64,000 bases of DNA, taken from Bin80 sp965261255. GTDB lineage: Bacteria > Bacteroidota > Rhodothermia > Rhodothermales > Bin80. The notes below the pieces were generated by a model that ran no database searches, had not been told where the DNA came from, and saw only the letters and a list, made by a program, of their open reading frames with translations. Position 1 is the stretch's first letter. The number at the start of each line of letters is the position of its first letter. This document shows, piece after piece, positions 8,590-17,565 of the stretch. The stretch covers positions 1,798,001-1,862,000 of the forward strand of contig CBDHCQ010000004.1 in NCBI GenBank assembly GCA_965261255.1, given 5' to 3'. The translations under genes were made by a program, and so were the position numbers.

Positions 8590-8947
8590 GACCGTCCGTT
8601 GTTTCGTTCATCAAATGTCCGCATGGGTGTGAAGTTAGGTACGCTGTATCAAGAAAACAAATATCGCAGGTGCTACATAAAGATACCATCAGGGAAGATT
8701 GCCCTTGTTTTCCGTGTGGTAGGTTTCCTTCACAGCCCCGCGTACATTTGTATCTATTTCCTCTCTAATATTACTACTTTTGTAGGGATCACAGCCCCTT
8801 GAACGGCCGTCCCTGTGGGACTACTTCAAGTTTCCAGAATTCTCGTTTAGTGCCGTGTCCCGCCCTCAGCGGAGTATACACTGTGAGACAACTGATTTAG
8901 CACTATCTTGCGGAATCGGCACAAAATAAGTCTGCAGGAAAAACTAA
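8590..8947. other. Divergent intergenic region (decarboxylase / aldehyde dehydrogenase)
   Basis: This 358-bp gap must hold both promoters. The only promoter-like element noticed is TACTTTTG at 8775-8782 (fits TAnnTTTG) with TTTG at 8747-8750. The 24-bp spacing is a little longer than the usual Bacteroidetes arrangement. A purine stretch (CAGGAAAAACTAA) precedes the ATG at 8948. No gene remnant was recognised. Confidence 0.3.
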
Positions 8948-10381
8948 ATGAGCCCCAAGATGAACCCATTCCACCTTGTTATCAACGGCAAGAAGGTCTC
9001 TACCGAACGAAGCTTTGATGTGTTGAACCCCGCCAACGAAAACGTAGCCGGACGTGCACCACTGGCAGGAAAGAAAGATTTGGAAGATGCCGTGCAGGCC
9101 GCCCAGACAGCATTCAAGAAATGGCGCGAAGTACCCGAGTCCCAAAGACAGACAGCATGTCTGGAAATTGCATCAAAAATTGAGGAAAATGCTGAAGAGC
9201 TCGCCCATATTCTGACCGCAGAGCAGGGTAAGCCCCTAAATGGTCTCGGCTCACGCTGGGAAATCGGTGGCGCGATGGCCTGGACTCAATACACGGCCAG
9301 CCTTTCCCTTCCAATGAAAGTTCTCCAGGACAACGATGAAGGTAGGGTTGAACTCCACCGCAAACCAATAGGTGTTGTAGGCTCAATTACTCCCTGGAAC
9401 TTCCCGGTCATGATTGCGATCTGGCATATCATTCCCGCTGTCCTCTCGGGTAACACGGTAGTATCCAAGCCCTCCCCCTTTACACCCTTATCCACGCTAC
9501 GCTTGGTTGAACTTATGAACGAAGTGTTGCCAAACGGCGTGGTCAACTGCATTACGGGCAAAGACGAATTGGGGGGCGCAATGACAGTACATGAGGGGAT
9601 CGGCAAAATTGTTTTCACCGGCTCCTGCGCGACTGGCCAGAAGATCATGGCCAACTCAGCGGAAACCATGAAGCGACTGACCCTTGAACTCGGTGGAAAC
9701 GATGCTGGAATTGTACTTCCAGATGTTGATCCAAAGCAGATTGCCGAAGGACTTTTCTGGGGCGCGTTCATTAATAGCGGCCAAACCTGCGCGGCATTGA
9801 AACGTCTTTATGTTCATGATGATGTGCATGACAGTGTTTGCGATGAATTGGTCAATCTTGCCGGACAGATGAAGGTTGGAGAGGGTGTGCACGAGGATGT
9901 TGTTTTGGGACCGATTCAGAACCGCAAGCAATACGATATCGTGGACGACTTGGTGCAAAGCGCCAAATCCAAAGGACGTGTGCTCTTGGGGGGAGACCCC
10001 AAAGACATGCAGAAGAAAATGGGTGGGAAGGGATACTTTTATCCGCTCACGATCATAGCTGACTTGGAAAACGGAGACCCTCTGGTTGATGAGGAACAGT
10101 TCGGACCCGTTCTGCCGATTATCCGCTATCATCGAATCGAAGAAGCAATTGAGAAGGCAAACGATAACCCCAACGGTCTAGGAGGTTCGGTCTGGAGTCA
10201 GGACATAGGAGAGGCAAGAAAAATAGCAAACCAGATGGAATGCGGTTCGGTTTGGATAAACAAACACGGTATGATCCAACCCAACGCTCCCTTCGGGGGA
10301 GTAAAGCGTTCTGGCGTCGGAGTTGAATTCGCGGAGGAAGGCCTGAAGGAGTATACGGATATTCAGGTTGTTTTCTCCTAA
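8948..10381 (+). CDS. NAD(P)-dependent aldehyde dehydrogenase
   Basis: 477 aa, normal for the class I/II ALDH superfamily. Motifs in order are TPWNFP at about 148-153, the KPSPFTP cofactor-loop segment at about 174-180, FTGSCATG at about 223-230 (glycine motif; Cys where Thr or Val is common), LELGGND with the general base E247, GQTCAALKR with the nucleophile C281, and EEQFGPVLP near 380. The general sequence is closest to the succinate-semialdehyde/aminoaldehyde dehydrogenase type. It oxidises an aldehyde to the acid in the cytoplasm. The start has AGGAAAA about 10 bp upstream. Divergence from the PLP decarboxylase suggests a shared amine catabolic route. Confidence 0.9.
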   Translation: MSPKMNPFHLVINGKKVSTERSFDVLNPANENVAGRAPLAGKKDLEDAVQAAQTAFKKWREVPESQRQTACLEIASKIEENAEELAHILTAEQGKPLNGLGSRWEIGGAMAWTQYTASLSLPMKVLQDNDEGRVELHRKPIGVVGSITPWNFPVMIAIWHIIPAVLSGNTVVSKPSPFTPLSTLRLVELMNEVLPNGVVNCITGKDELGGAMTVHEGIGKIVFTGSCATGQKIMANSAETMKRLTLELGGNDAGIVLPDVDPKQIAEGLFWGAFINSGQTCAALKRLYVHDDVHDSVCDELVNLAGQMKVGEGVHEDVVLGPIQNRKQYDIVDDLVQSAKSKGRVLLGGDPKDMQKKMGGKGYFYPLTIIADLENGDPLVDEEQFGPVLPIIRYHRIEEAIEKANDNPNGLGGSVWSQDIGEARKIANQMECGSVWINKHGMIQPNAPFGGVKRSGVGVEFAEEGLKEYTDIQVVFS

Positions 10382-10701
10382 AGTGTCTCGGAGTCGGTTT
10401 CCTGTCATCCCGATCATAGTTTCACAACAGTGAAAAGCAACTTCGGTTCACACTGCTCATCCTTGCACTGACCCGAAAATGGTCACTGAGGATGGAGACA
10501 TGCCTGGCCCCGAAAACGAGAGATCATCTTCTCGTACGGAGTTACTGCCGACTTCCTTTACCTTTTTTGGTGCTTGACGCTCCAATAATGATGGAAATCG
10601 CTTGCGCGTCTGGGGATGAATCAAATTAGCAAGCCTACTTTGCCTTGAATCCTTCTATCATACCCGAGACTACACAATCCCAGAAAGCCACCGTTCTCAG
10701 G
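10382..10701. other. Intergenic region between convergent genes
   Basis: The gap lies between the plus-strand aldehyde dehydrogenase and the minus-strand CoA-binding gene. It holds a small 6-bp stem (TTTCAC/GTGAAA) near 10419-10434 without a T-tract. No coding frame or remnant could be supported. Confidence 0.35.
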
Positions 10702-11283
10702 CTACAATAAACACTCAGACGCATGCACATCCTGATGCGAACTGATGCGCCCAATCTGCGCCTTCTTCGAAGTTAGTACGCCTGTATTCATGCCCAGAAA
10801 GCGCATCGTCCCATCGTAGCGGCCGTACTCCATCTTGATACACAGGTCCATAATGACATCAAGACCTCCAGCGCTTGCGATCGTTGCTGCCTCCTCATTA
10901 AAAAGCCCAAGCTGCAGCCAGAAAACTTTGGCATTAATATCCACGGCTTGCGCTGCATAAATCGGACATTCGTGTGAAGGTCGAAATATATTCACCACAT
11001 CCACTGGCTCAGGAATATCCTTCAATGTTGGATAAACTCTTTCTCCCAGGATCCTGTCAGCCTTCGGATGCACAGGAATAATCTTTATTCCTCTACTCTT
11101 CAGGAAAGTCGCAACGAAATAGCTGGCCTTCTGCCGCTTCGTGGATAACCCCACGATGGCAACCGAACTTGCATATCCAAGGGTTCGGCGAACCAAGGCC
11201 GGGGCTTGGTATATTGCTTTCTGCTCAACCGTAAGCAAAGAGTGGCTGGTCAAATCGCACGCAGCGCCTGATCTAGATCCCAT
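10702..11283 (-). CDS. CoA-binding domain protein (YccU-like)
   Basis: 193 aa with a Rossmann-type CoA_binding_2 domain at about 33-160. VAIVGLSTKRQKASYFVA is the nucleotide loop, followed by IIPVHPKADRILGERVYPTL and VDVVNIFRPSHECPIYAAQ, all hallmark segments of the family. The start overlaps the 3' end of the sulfhydrylase gene by 34 bp, so the first about 25 residues are less certain. The function of this family is not established; co-occurrence with O-acetylhomoserine sulfhydrylase is recurrent and suggests a role near methionine or CoA-thioester metabolism. Confidence 0.82.
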   Translation of the reverse strand: MGSRSGAACDLTSHSLLTVEQKAIYQAPALVRRTLGYASSVAIVGLSTKRQKASYFVATFLKSRGIKIIPVHPKADRILGERVYPTLKDIPEPVDVVNIFRPSHECPIYAAQAVDINAKVFWLQLGLFNEEAATIASAGGLDVIMDLCIKMEYGRYDGTMRFLGMNTGVLTSKKAQIGRISSHQDVHASECLL

Positions 11284-12542
11284 AGTAAATCCTCTTCAGT
11301 TTCGAGTCCAATTGAAAGACGAATCATGCCAGGATCAATGCCGCTGGCTACAAGCTCTTCATCGGAGAGCTGTTGATGTGTTGTTGAGGCTGGATGTATC
11401 ACCAAACTTCGCGCGTCACCCACATTCGCCAAGTGAGAAAACAGACTAAGCGCCTCAATGAAGCGCCTTCCCGCCGCACGGGGATCAGCTCCTCTTAGAC
11501 CAAAAGAAAACACGGCTCCCGGTCCACGCGGACAATATCTGAGGGCGAGTTCATGGTATGGACTACTTTCCAATCCTGGATAAGCCACATACTCAACATT
11601 CGGATCGTCTTCAAGGTATCTGGCAATCGCCTTGGCATTCTTAACATGACGATCCATGCGGATTGAGAGCGTCTCGAGTCCTTGAATCAACAGAAACGCA
11701 TTGAATGGCGACAGGCACGAACCTGTATCTCTGACCGTCTCAACACGTGCCTTCATCAAAAAGCCATGGAGGCCAAACGTATCGTAGAAGCGCAGATTAT
11801 GGTAGGAGGGTGACGGATTTGCAATTGTCGGGTAGTGACTGTAGTCGAACCGCCCAGATTCGACAATTACCCCACCAATTGAATTGCCGTGGCCACCTAC
11901 GAACTTCGTAGCTGAATGTAGAGAGATATGTGCCCCATGATTAAGAGGCTGGCACAGGTAAGGCGTTGCAAACGTATTGTCAATTATCAGCGGACAATTA
12001 TTTGACTCGGCAAGCGCAGCCAAGCGGGAAATGTCCACTACACTGCCTTGAGGGTTGCCGATCGTTTCTGCGTAAAGTGCACGTGTTTTGGAGTTGATTG
12101 CTGCCTCCCATGCATCAAAATCGTCGGGATCCACAAAATGGGCAGTTACTCCCAACTTGCGAAAAGTGTGTACAAACTGTGTGCGTGTTCCACCATAGAG
12201 GTGTTGCGAAGCCACGACCTCGTCCCCCGGCTCCAGTAGCGTCATCATTGTAACAAGCTGCGCAGCCATACCGCTTGAAGTCGCAACTGCACCTGCGCCT
12301 TCCTCCAAGGAAGCTATGCGCTCCTCAAAGGCAGCGGTGGTCGGGTTATTGATTCGCGTATATATATTGCCATACTGCTTCAAATCAAAAAGCTCTGCCG
12401 CGTATTGCGGGCTATCGAAAACATATGATGTCGTCTGATAGATCGGAACAGCACGCGAACCAGTCACTGCATCTGGAACATGCCCGGCATGGAGCATTCT
12501 CGTTTCGAAGCCATAGTCACGCTTTTGATCAGGTTTGCTCAT
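11250..12542 (-). CDS. metY: O-acetylhomoserine aminocarboxypropyltransferase (sulfhydrylase)
   Basis: 430 aa, Cys/Met metabolism PLP family. FETRMLHAG begins the conserved N-terminus, NIYTRINNPTTAAFEERIA and SGMAAQLVTM form the cofactor region, and SATKFVGGHG carries the Schiff-base lysine. The long C-terminal domain and the segment SLFSHLANVGDARSLVIHPA are typical of MetY rather than MetB or MetC. It makes homocysteine from O-acetylhomoserine and sulfide. The ATG at 12542 is preferred over a TTG at 12575 because family members start just before FETR. It forms an operon with the overlapping CoA-binding gene. Confidence 0.92.
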   Translation of the reverse strand: MSKPDQKRDYGFETRMLHAGHVPDAVTGSRAVPIYQTTSYVFDSPQYAAELFDLKQYGNIYTRINNPTTAAFEERIASLEEGAGAVATSSGMAAQLVTMMTLLEPGDEVVASQHLYGGTRTQFVHTFRKLGVTAHFVDPDDFDAWEAAINSKTRALYAETIGNPQGSVVDISRLAALAESNNCPLIIDNTFATPYLCQPLNHGAHISLHSATKFVGGHGNSIGGVIVESGRFDYSHYPTIANPSPSYHNLRFYDTFGLHGFLMKARVETVRDTGSCLSPFNAFLLIQGLETLSIRMDRHVKNAKAIARYLEDDPNVEYVAYPGLESSPYHELALRYCPRGPGAVFSFGLRGADPRAAGRRFIEALSLFSHLANVGDARSLVIHPASTTHQQLSDEELVASGIDPGMIRLSIGLETEEDLLWDLDQALRAI

Positions 12543-12646
12543 TGCCAAATGATAATGAATGGAGGAATGGGGCAACTACAATAGAATTTGCTAAATAGCA
12601 ACAAATAAACTTATTTTAGAAAATCACACCGAGTACACGCAAATCT

Positions 12647-13462
12647 ATGGAAACCCCGCAAAACAACGGGCAACTGGGTAAAAAGTTCTATCGGAGGGAA
12701 CTGGCAAAATTACACGTAGAACTCGCGCGACTTCAACGCTATATTGAATTAAACAAGAAACGCATCGTCGTGCTGTTTGAAGGCCGAGATGCGGCTGGTA
12801 AGGGGGGAACAATCAAGCGCATTACGGAACCACTTAACCCAAGGGTCTGCCGCATAGTAGCGCTCTCCAAACCTACAGAGCGTGAAAAAACACAGTGGTA
12901 TTTCCAGAGGTATGCAAATCATCTGCCGGCCGCTGGTGAGATGATTCTCTTTGATCGCAGTTGGTACAATCGTGCTGGTGTGGAGCGTGTGATGGGTTTC
13001 TGTTCCGAAGAGGAGTACTGGGAATTTCTGCGAGAATGTCCCATATTCGAACGTATGTTGATCCAGAACGGCATCACCTTGATCAAGTACTGGTTCTCCG
13101 TTAGCGCTGAAGAGCAGGAACGTAGATTCCGACGTAGGATTGAGGACCCAACAAGAAAATGGAAAATCAGCCCGATGGACATAGAATCAAGAGCTCGCTG
13201 GACCGACTATTCGAGAGCAAAAGACCAAATGTTTCTGCACACAGACCTTCCGAATTCTCCTTGGTGGGTCATTGAGGCTGATGATAAACGCCGGGCAAGG
13301 CTGAATTGCATTGCCCACCTTCTTGATCAAATCCCCTACAGCAGAATTGAGATACCGGAAATCACGCTTCCTCCGCTACAGCCGGACCAAGGCTATATTC
13401 GCCCCGCTATGGACACACAGCGAATTGTCGAAGATCAGTTTTCCAAACCAGAGGGACTCTAA
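12647..13462 (+). CDS. ppk2: Polyphosphate kinase 2 (PPK2, class I-like)
   Basis: 271 aa single-domain PPK2. The Walker A region is EGRDAAGKGG at about 45-54, the Walker B/lid region is LFDRSWYNRAGVERVMGF at about 101-118, and DPTRKWKISPMD followed by WTDYSRAKDQMF completes the family signature. PPK2 enzymes reversibly transfer phosphate between polyphosphate and nucleoside di- or triphosphates. A second, unrelated polyphosphate kinase (ppk1) lies 1.8 kb downstream on the other strand, and a Na+/phosphate symporter lies within 10 kb, so storage and use of polyphosphate appear to be grouped here. Confidence 0.93.
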   Translation: METPQNNGQLGKKFYRRELAKLHVELARLQRYIELNKKRIVVLFEGRDAAGKGGTIKRITEPLNPRVCRIVALSKPTEREKTQWYFQRYANHLPAAGEMILFDRSWYNRAGVERVMGFCSEEEYWEFLRECPIFERMLIQNGITLIKYWFSVSAEEQERRFRRRIEDPTRKWKISPMDIESRARWTDYSRAKDQMFLHTDLPNSPWWVIEADDKRRARLNCIAHLLDQIPYSRIEIPEITLPPLQPDQGYIRPAMDTQRIVEDQFSKPEGL

Positions 13463-13761
13463 CCTTTTGCCGAGCCTCAACCGACGATAGATGGTGCTCG
13501 TACGATCCCTCATTCCCTTAACAAAATTTCTGGAACCAGTTAAGTCCAGAGGTTAGACACGATCACCAAACAACTTTGATCAGTAGGAAATCCGTAATAT
13601 CTCCATTGCCAGTATTACCGGACATCGTGCTAAGAAATTGATAACTGCCAATCCCCACCAGATACAAACCATATCTTTGGACAGCGCCGAGACCGCTTCC
13701 GTACGACGAAAAACTGGCTTACTTGTGGAACTTCCGCCTTGGTCGGCGGACCATTGTTAGG
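13463..13761. other. Intergenic region between convergent genes with a small hairpin
   Basis: About 300 bp without a supported gene. TCCGCC at 13733-13738 pairs with GGCGGA at 13745-13750 just below the stop of the minus-strand membrane gene, but no T-tract follows. A 22-bp segment at 13495-13516 recurs with two mismatches at 14396-14417. Confidence 0.35.
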
Positions 13762-14220
13762 CTACCGATCCCCAAAAATTTTCACCAGACCGCTCCCGAC
13801 GGCAACCCCAGCTGCGCCAATTAACGGATTCAGCCAGCTTACCCACACAGGTTGAACACTTTTCTCAGTTGCCTCGAAAACTGATGGCGCGAAGTCACGG
13901 ACCTCGTCTCCACCACCACCGCCTATCATCATCATTATCGCAGAAACCACACCCAAAACCAGGACCAGGGCAATCAAATACTTAGTAGCAGTATGATTAC
14001 GAGCAATTAAGTAACAGATCTTGCCGGCTCCCACAGCAACACCGATGCCGACTATGATGCTCATTATTACCCAGCCCACGGAAACATCCCAGGAGCCCGG
14101 CTGATATGCCCACTCGGCCCCCATAACCATGTAGGCTAGACTAAAAATTACTCCGATTCCAATAGCCATTACGAGATAGCCAGCAACTACGGCCAGCAGG
14201 TTCATCCAAAAGTTGCGCAT
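13762..14220 (-). CDS. Small integral membrane protein, unknown function
   Basis: 152 aa with about four predicted membrane helices (around 8-34, 48-66, 80-100 and 128-148) and a short loop carrying GGGGGDE at about 100-106. No family is recognised. It sits alone between ppk2 (convergent) and pdxH (divergent). The composition, rich in Ile, Val, Gly and Met, is normal for an inner-membrane protein. Nothing in the sequence indicates a transported substrate. Confidence 0.65.
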   Translation of the reverse strand: MRNFWMNLLAVVAGYLVMAIGIGVIFSLAYMVMGAEWAYQPGSWDVSVGWVIMSIIVGIGVAVGAGKICYLIARNHTATKYLIALVLVLGVVSAIMMMIGGGGGDEVRDFAPSVFEATEKSVQPVWVSWLNPLIGAAGVAVGSGLVKIFGDR

Positions 14221-14491
14221 GATAGCTTCTTGTGTTAGTTGAGAGGTATGATACTAAGGGTTACTTCAGAAAAAAACCCACGGTCTAGCGCTGCGCGTCT
14301 CAATTATTTGTGTCTAACGCTGTGAAACCTCATCGTTTTATGCCGATCCTGAGTATCAAGCCCATTCAAGTTACCGCAAGAGTGACTGCAGTGGCTGCTC
14401 GTACGATACCGCATTCCGAATGTCTCGTCGGCAACAGACCGCGGTTAATCAGGTTCCACTCTTCCAATGCTACACTTAATCTGGATATCTT

Positions 14492-15148
14492 ATGAGCCGT
14501 GACCCACATATACCGGTGTCTGTGGAGGCCAGCCAGGAAATCATCCAGGACTTACCGGCTGCAAGCCCAGATAAAGATCCAATCACCCAATTCCAGGAAT
14601 GGTTTGACCTTGCGCAAAAGGCTGATATTTACCTCCCTGAGGCCATGACGCTCGCCACTGCCTCGACAAATGGGGTTCCGAGTGCCAGAATTGTTCTACT
14701 CAAGCACATAGATCATCGCGGTTTCGTGTTCTTCACCAATTACCACAGCCGCAAAGGAGACGAGTTGGATTCTAATCCACGGGCAGCCCTAGTACTTCAC
14801 TGGTCGACGCTCCAGCGCCAGATAAGAATCGAGGGAAATGTTGAACGGATCAGTAGAGATGAAAGTGAAACATACTTTCGATCACGTCCGAGAGGTAGTC
14901 GTATCGGGGCTTGGGCCTCCCACCAAAGCAAGCTGCTCAACGAACGGTCAGAGTTAAAAATGCACGTAGAACAGTTTAACCAGAAATATCCCGGAGAAAA
15001 TATCCCCTGTCCTCCTCACTGGGGAGGATTTCGAGTGATTCCCGAGAAAATTGAGTTCTGGCAAGGACGCAAGAATCGACTGCACGAGCGTCTGGTATTT
15101 AATCGACTACCTTCTGGGGACTGGCAAACCAAATTGTTGTATCCCTGA
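14492..15148 (+). CDS. pdxH: Pyridoxamine 5'-phosphate oxidase
   Basis: 218 aa, the usual PdxH length. Segments matching the family are DPITQFQEWFDLAQKADI, the FMN-binding SARIVLLKHIDHRGFVFFTN and SRKGDELDSNPRAALVLHW, RQIRIEGNVERIS, SRPRGSRIGAWASHQS, and the C-terminal substrate-binding EFWQGRKNRLHERLVF. It oxidises pyridoxine or pyridoxamine phosphate to PLP using FMN and O2, so it supports the several PLP enzymes nearby. It ends 67 bp from the convergent ppk1 gene. Confidence 0.96.
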   Translation: MSRDPHIPVSVEASQEIIQDLPAASPDKDPITQFQEWFDLAQKADIYLPEAMTLATASTNGVPSARIVLLKHIDHRGFVFFTNYHSRKGDELDSNPRAALVLHWSTLQRQIRIEGNVERISRDESETYFRSRPRGSRIGAWASHQSKLLNERSELKMHVEQFNQKYPGENIPCPPHWGGFRVIPEKIEFWQGRKNRLHERLVFNRLPSGDWQTKLLYP

Positions 15149-15215
15149 CGCCGACAATGGAACACCGACGAAGCTGAGCATCCGCACAGGAGACAAACAA
15201 CTTAGGATCAGATTG

Positions 15216-17402
15216 TCAAAAGAGTTCCCACGGATGCTGTTGCTCTTCCTCCACCCAGCTAGCCCGAACACGAAGCAACTCTTCCTGGACCGCAAGTCTC
15301 TCGCTTGATCCTTCCCGTCGGCCATATACACCATCCACATCCAGATATCTGGCTTTGATAGTATCCCGGAGATACGATTCCAGCACAATATCTCGGAGAT
15401 AGCGAACATATTCTTCATCCTGAATCGGAAATAATACTTCCACCCGTCTATTGAGATTTCGGGGCATGAGGTCAGCACTCCCAAGGTAAATTTCCTCATC
15501 GCCTCCATTTGTGAAGTAATAAATACGGCTGTGTTCCAGAAAACGCCCTACAACACTGATCACGTTGATATTCTCGCTAATACCAGGTAACCCCGGTTTA
15601 AGGCAACATATACCACGGACCAACAGGTCTATTCTAACGCCAGCCTGTGATGCTTCGTAGAGCAATCGGATGATTCTTCCGTCCACAAGCGCATTGGTTT
15701 TTAGTATCAGACGCGCTTCGCGTCCAGCCTTGCAGTGATCAATTTCGCGGTGAACCAATTCAGTGAACCGCTTTCTCAGGTTGATAGGAGCTATTATCAA
15801 CTTGCTATAGTTACGTTTTTCAGAGTAGCCCGTTAGGAAGTTGAACAGATCTGAGGCGTCCTCGCCAATTTTCGGGTCTATCGTAAAGAACCCTAGGTCC
15901 TCATAAAGATGTGCTGTGACACTGTTGTAGTTACCGGTAGACAGGTGCACATACCGCCGAATATGCCCCCCCTCATTCCGAATCACCAGCGCAACCTTCG
16001 TATGCGTTTTAAGCCCGATGACACCATAGATCACATGGACACCTTCCCGCTCAAGTGCGCGGGCCCAACCAATGTTGCTTGCTTCATCAAAGCGGGCTTT
16101 CACCTCAACCAGCACAGCGACCTGTTTGCCGTTCTCCCTGGCTTTCATAAGGGCTCTCACGATTGGAGATCGACTTCCCACACGATAGAGCGTCATCTTG
16201 ATCGCGAGTACGCTCGGATCCGTCGACGCGGCTTCCAAAAATTCTATCACGGGCGAAAACGAATCATAGGGATGATGAATCAAATGATTCTGTGCTCTCA
16301 CAACCGTAAAGAAATCACCATCGCGTGTCTCTGATTTCAATCTTAATGAAGTAAAAGGCACAAATGGTTGATACTTGAGATCAAATCGATCAATCTCTGA
16401 TATTGGCTCCATCAAACTCGCAAGCCCAAGCGGTCCATTAACTAGCACGACATCATTCTCATCGGTAGCCATATTTTCGATCAGAATTGTTCGCACCTGC
16501 TCTGGCATGTCTGGATTAACCGTAAGCCTCAACACAGAGCCGAGGCGACGCTGACGCACGCCCTGCTCCATGGTCTCCAGTAAATCATCTGCTTCCTGTT
16601 CCTGAATAGTCAAATCCGCATTGCGCGTAATCCGGAATGGATGTACCGCCTCTATTCTCATCCCAGGAAAAAGCGACTGCAGGTTTGCCGCAATCACTTG
16701 TTCCACCCAGACAAAGGAATAAGCTCTCCGTGTAGAAGAATTTACTTTGATCGTCAAGGGCTCGGAAATGACCGGCATTAGACGAGATAGCGGTCGTGGT
16801 ACCTTGACCCGCGCGAAACGCTCACCTCCTAACTCATCCCTCACCAACACAGCCAAGTTGAGACTCAGATTCGAAATGTGCGGAAAAGGATGCGACGGAT
16901 CGACGGCCAACGGCGTAAGTACCGGAAATATCGTTTGCTCGTACTTCCATGTAGCCTCCTCCTTCTGCCTGACCGTTAATTCCGAGTAATCCAGAATCCG
17001 TATGCCTGATGCTGCCAATTCGGGAATGAGCGTTGTAAAAAGATATTCATGCGCGGTCTGCATCAATCGCCGCGCCTCCGTCCTAACGGCCAAAAGCTGT
17101 TCGGCTGGAGTTCGACCATCAACCGAAAGATCTGTCACGCCACTCGCGACCTGCTTCTTGAGGCCGCCTACACGTACCATATAAAACTCGTCCAGATTTG
17201 AGCCGACGATGGAGAGGAATTTCAAGCGCTCCAGTAATGGGTTATCCTCGTCTTGCGCTTCCTCAAACACGCGGTACTGAAAATCCAGTAGACTCAGTTC
17301 CCGGTTATTGTAAAGGGAAAAATCTTTCAGATCCAATACCTGTGGTTCACCATTATTGGGAGAAACCAAAATGTCATTCTTCTCAGCTGTTTCAGTCATC
17401 AT
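15216..17402 (-). CDS. ppk1: Polyphosphate kinase 1
   Basis: 728 aa with the complete PPK1 layout. The N-terminal domain begins NRELSLLDFQYRVFEEAQ, SNLDEFYMVRVGGLKKQV marks the N/H boundary, and the phospholipase-D-like C1 and C2 domains follow. KTHTKV contains the phosphorylated histidine (H467) and GSADLMPRNLNRRVEVLFPI is the C2 signature. The enzyme polymerises the ATP gamma-phosphate into polyphosphate at the inner membrane. Four Pho-box-like repeats lie 65-104 bp upstream of its ATG and are oriented toward this gene, suggesting induction by phosphate limitation. ATG 17399 is an alternative start. Confidence 0.97.
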   Translation of the reverse strand: MMTETAEKNDILVSPNNGEPQVLDLKDFSLYNNRELSLLDFQYRVFEEAQDEDNPLLERLKFLSIVGSNLDEFYMVRVGGLKKQVASGVTDLSVDGRTPAEQLLAVRTEARRLMQTAHEYLFTTLIPELAASGIRILDYSELTVRQKEEATWKYEQTIFPVLTPLAVDPSHPFPHISNLSLNLAVLVRDELGGERFARVKVPRPLSRLMPVISEPLTIKVNSSTRRAYSFVWVEQVIAANLQSLFPGMRIEAVHPFRITRNADLTIQEQEADDLLETMEQGVRQRRLGSVLRLTVNPDMPEQVRTILIENMATDENDVVLVNGPLGLASLMEPISEIDRFDLKYQPFVPFTSLRLKSETRDGDFFTVVRAQNHLIHHPYDSFSPVIEFLEAASTDPSVLAIKMTLYRVGSRSPIVRALMKARENGKQVAVLVEVKARFDEASNIGWARALEREGVHVIYGVIGLKTHTKVALVIRNEGGHIRRYVHLSTGNYNSVTAHLYEDLGFFTIDPKIGEDASDLFNFLTGYSEKRNYSKLIIAPINLRKRFTELVHREIDHCKAGREARLILKTNALVDGRIIRLLYEASQAGVRIDLLVRGICCLKPGLPGISENINVISVVGRFLEHSRIYYFTNGGDEEIYLGSADLMPRNLNRRVEVLFPIQDEEYVRYLRDIVLESYLRDTIKARYLDVDGVYGRREGSSERLAVQEELLRVRASWVEEEQQHPWELF

Positions 17403-17466
17403 CAGACTCGAACTATAGCGGGATTGGTTCCGTAACGAATAACCGGATTTGATGATTCATATACGT

Positions 17467-17506
17467 GTTACAAAAATTTAACATCACGTTTGCATTTAGG
17501 TAACAT
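17467..17506 (-). promoter_or_regulatory. Pho-box-like array: four 7-bp units at 11-bp spacing
   Basis: Read on the minus strand the units are ATGTTAC (17506-17500), ATGCAAA (17495-17489), ATGTTAA (17484-17478) and TTGTAAC (17473-17467), each start exactly 11 bp from the next. The Pho box bound by PhoB-type regulators is a tandem of CTGTCAT-like 7-mers separated by 4 AT-rich bases. Here the TG and the sixth-position A are kept in all four units, and TGT..A in three. The array lies in the divergent ppk1/receptor region; a TATATG element follows on the ppk1 side. Binding is predicted, not shown. Confidence 0.55.
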
Positions 17507-17565
17507 CCTATAGCCCACCTGTGCATTGAACTGCTCCGAAGAACTGTCTCACAAGCCTCAAATTC

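Noticed and set aside
10419..10434. TTTCAC/GTGAAA stem after the aldehyde dehydrogenase gene as a terminator
   Set aside because: Six base pairs only and no following T-tract.
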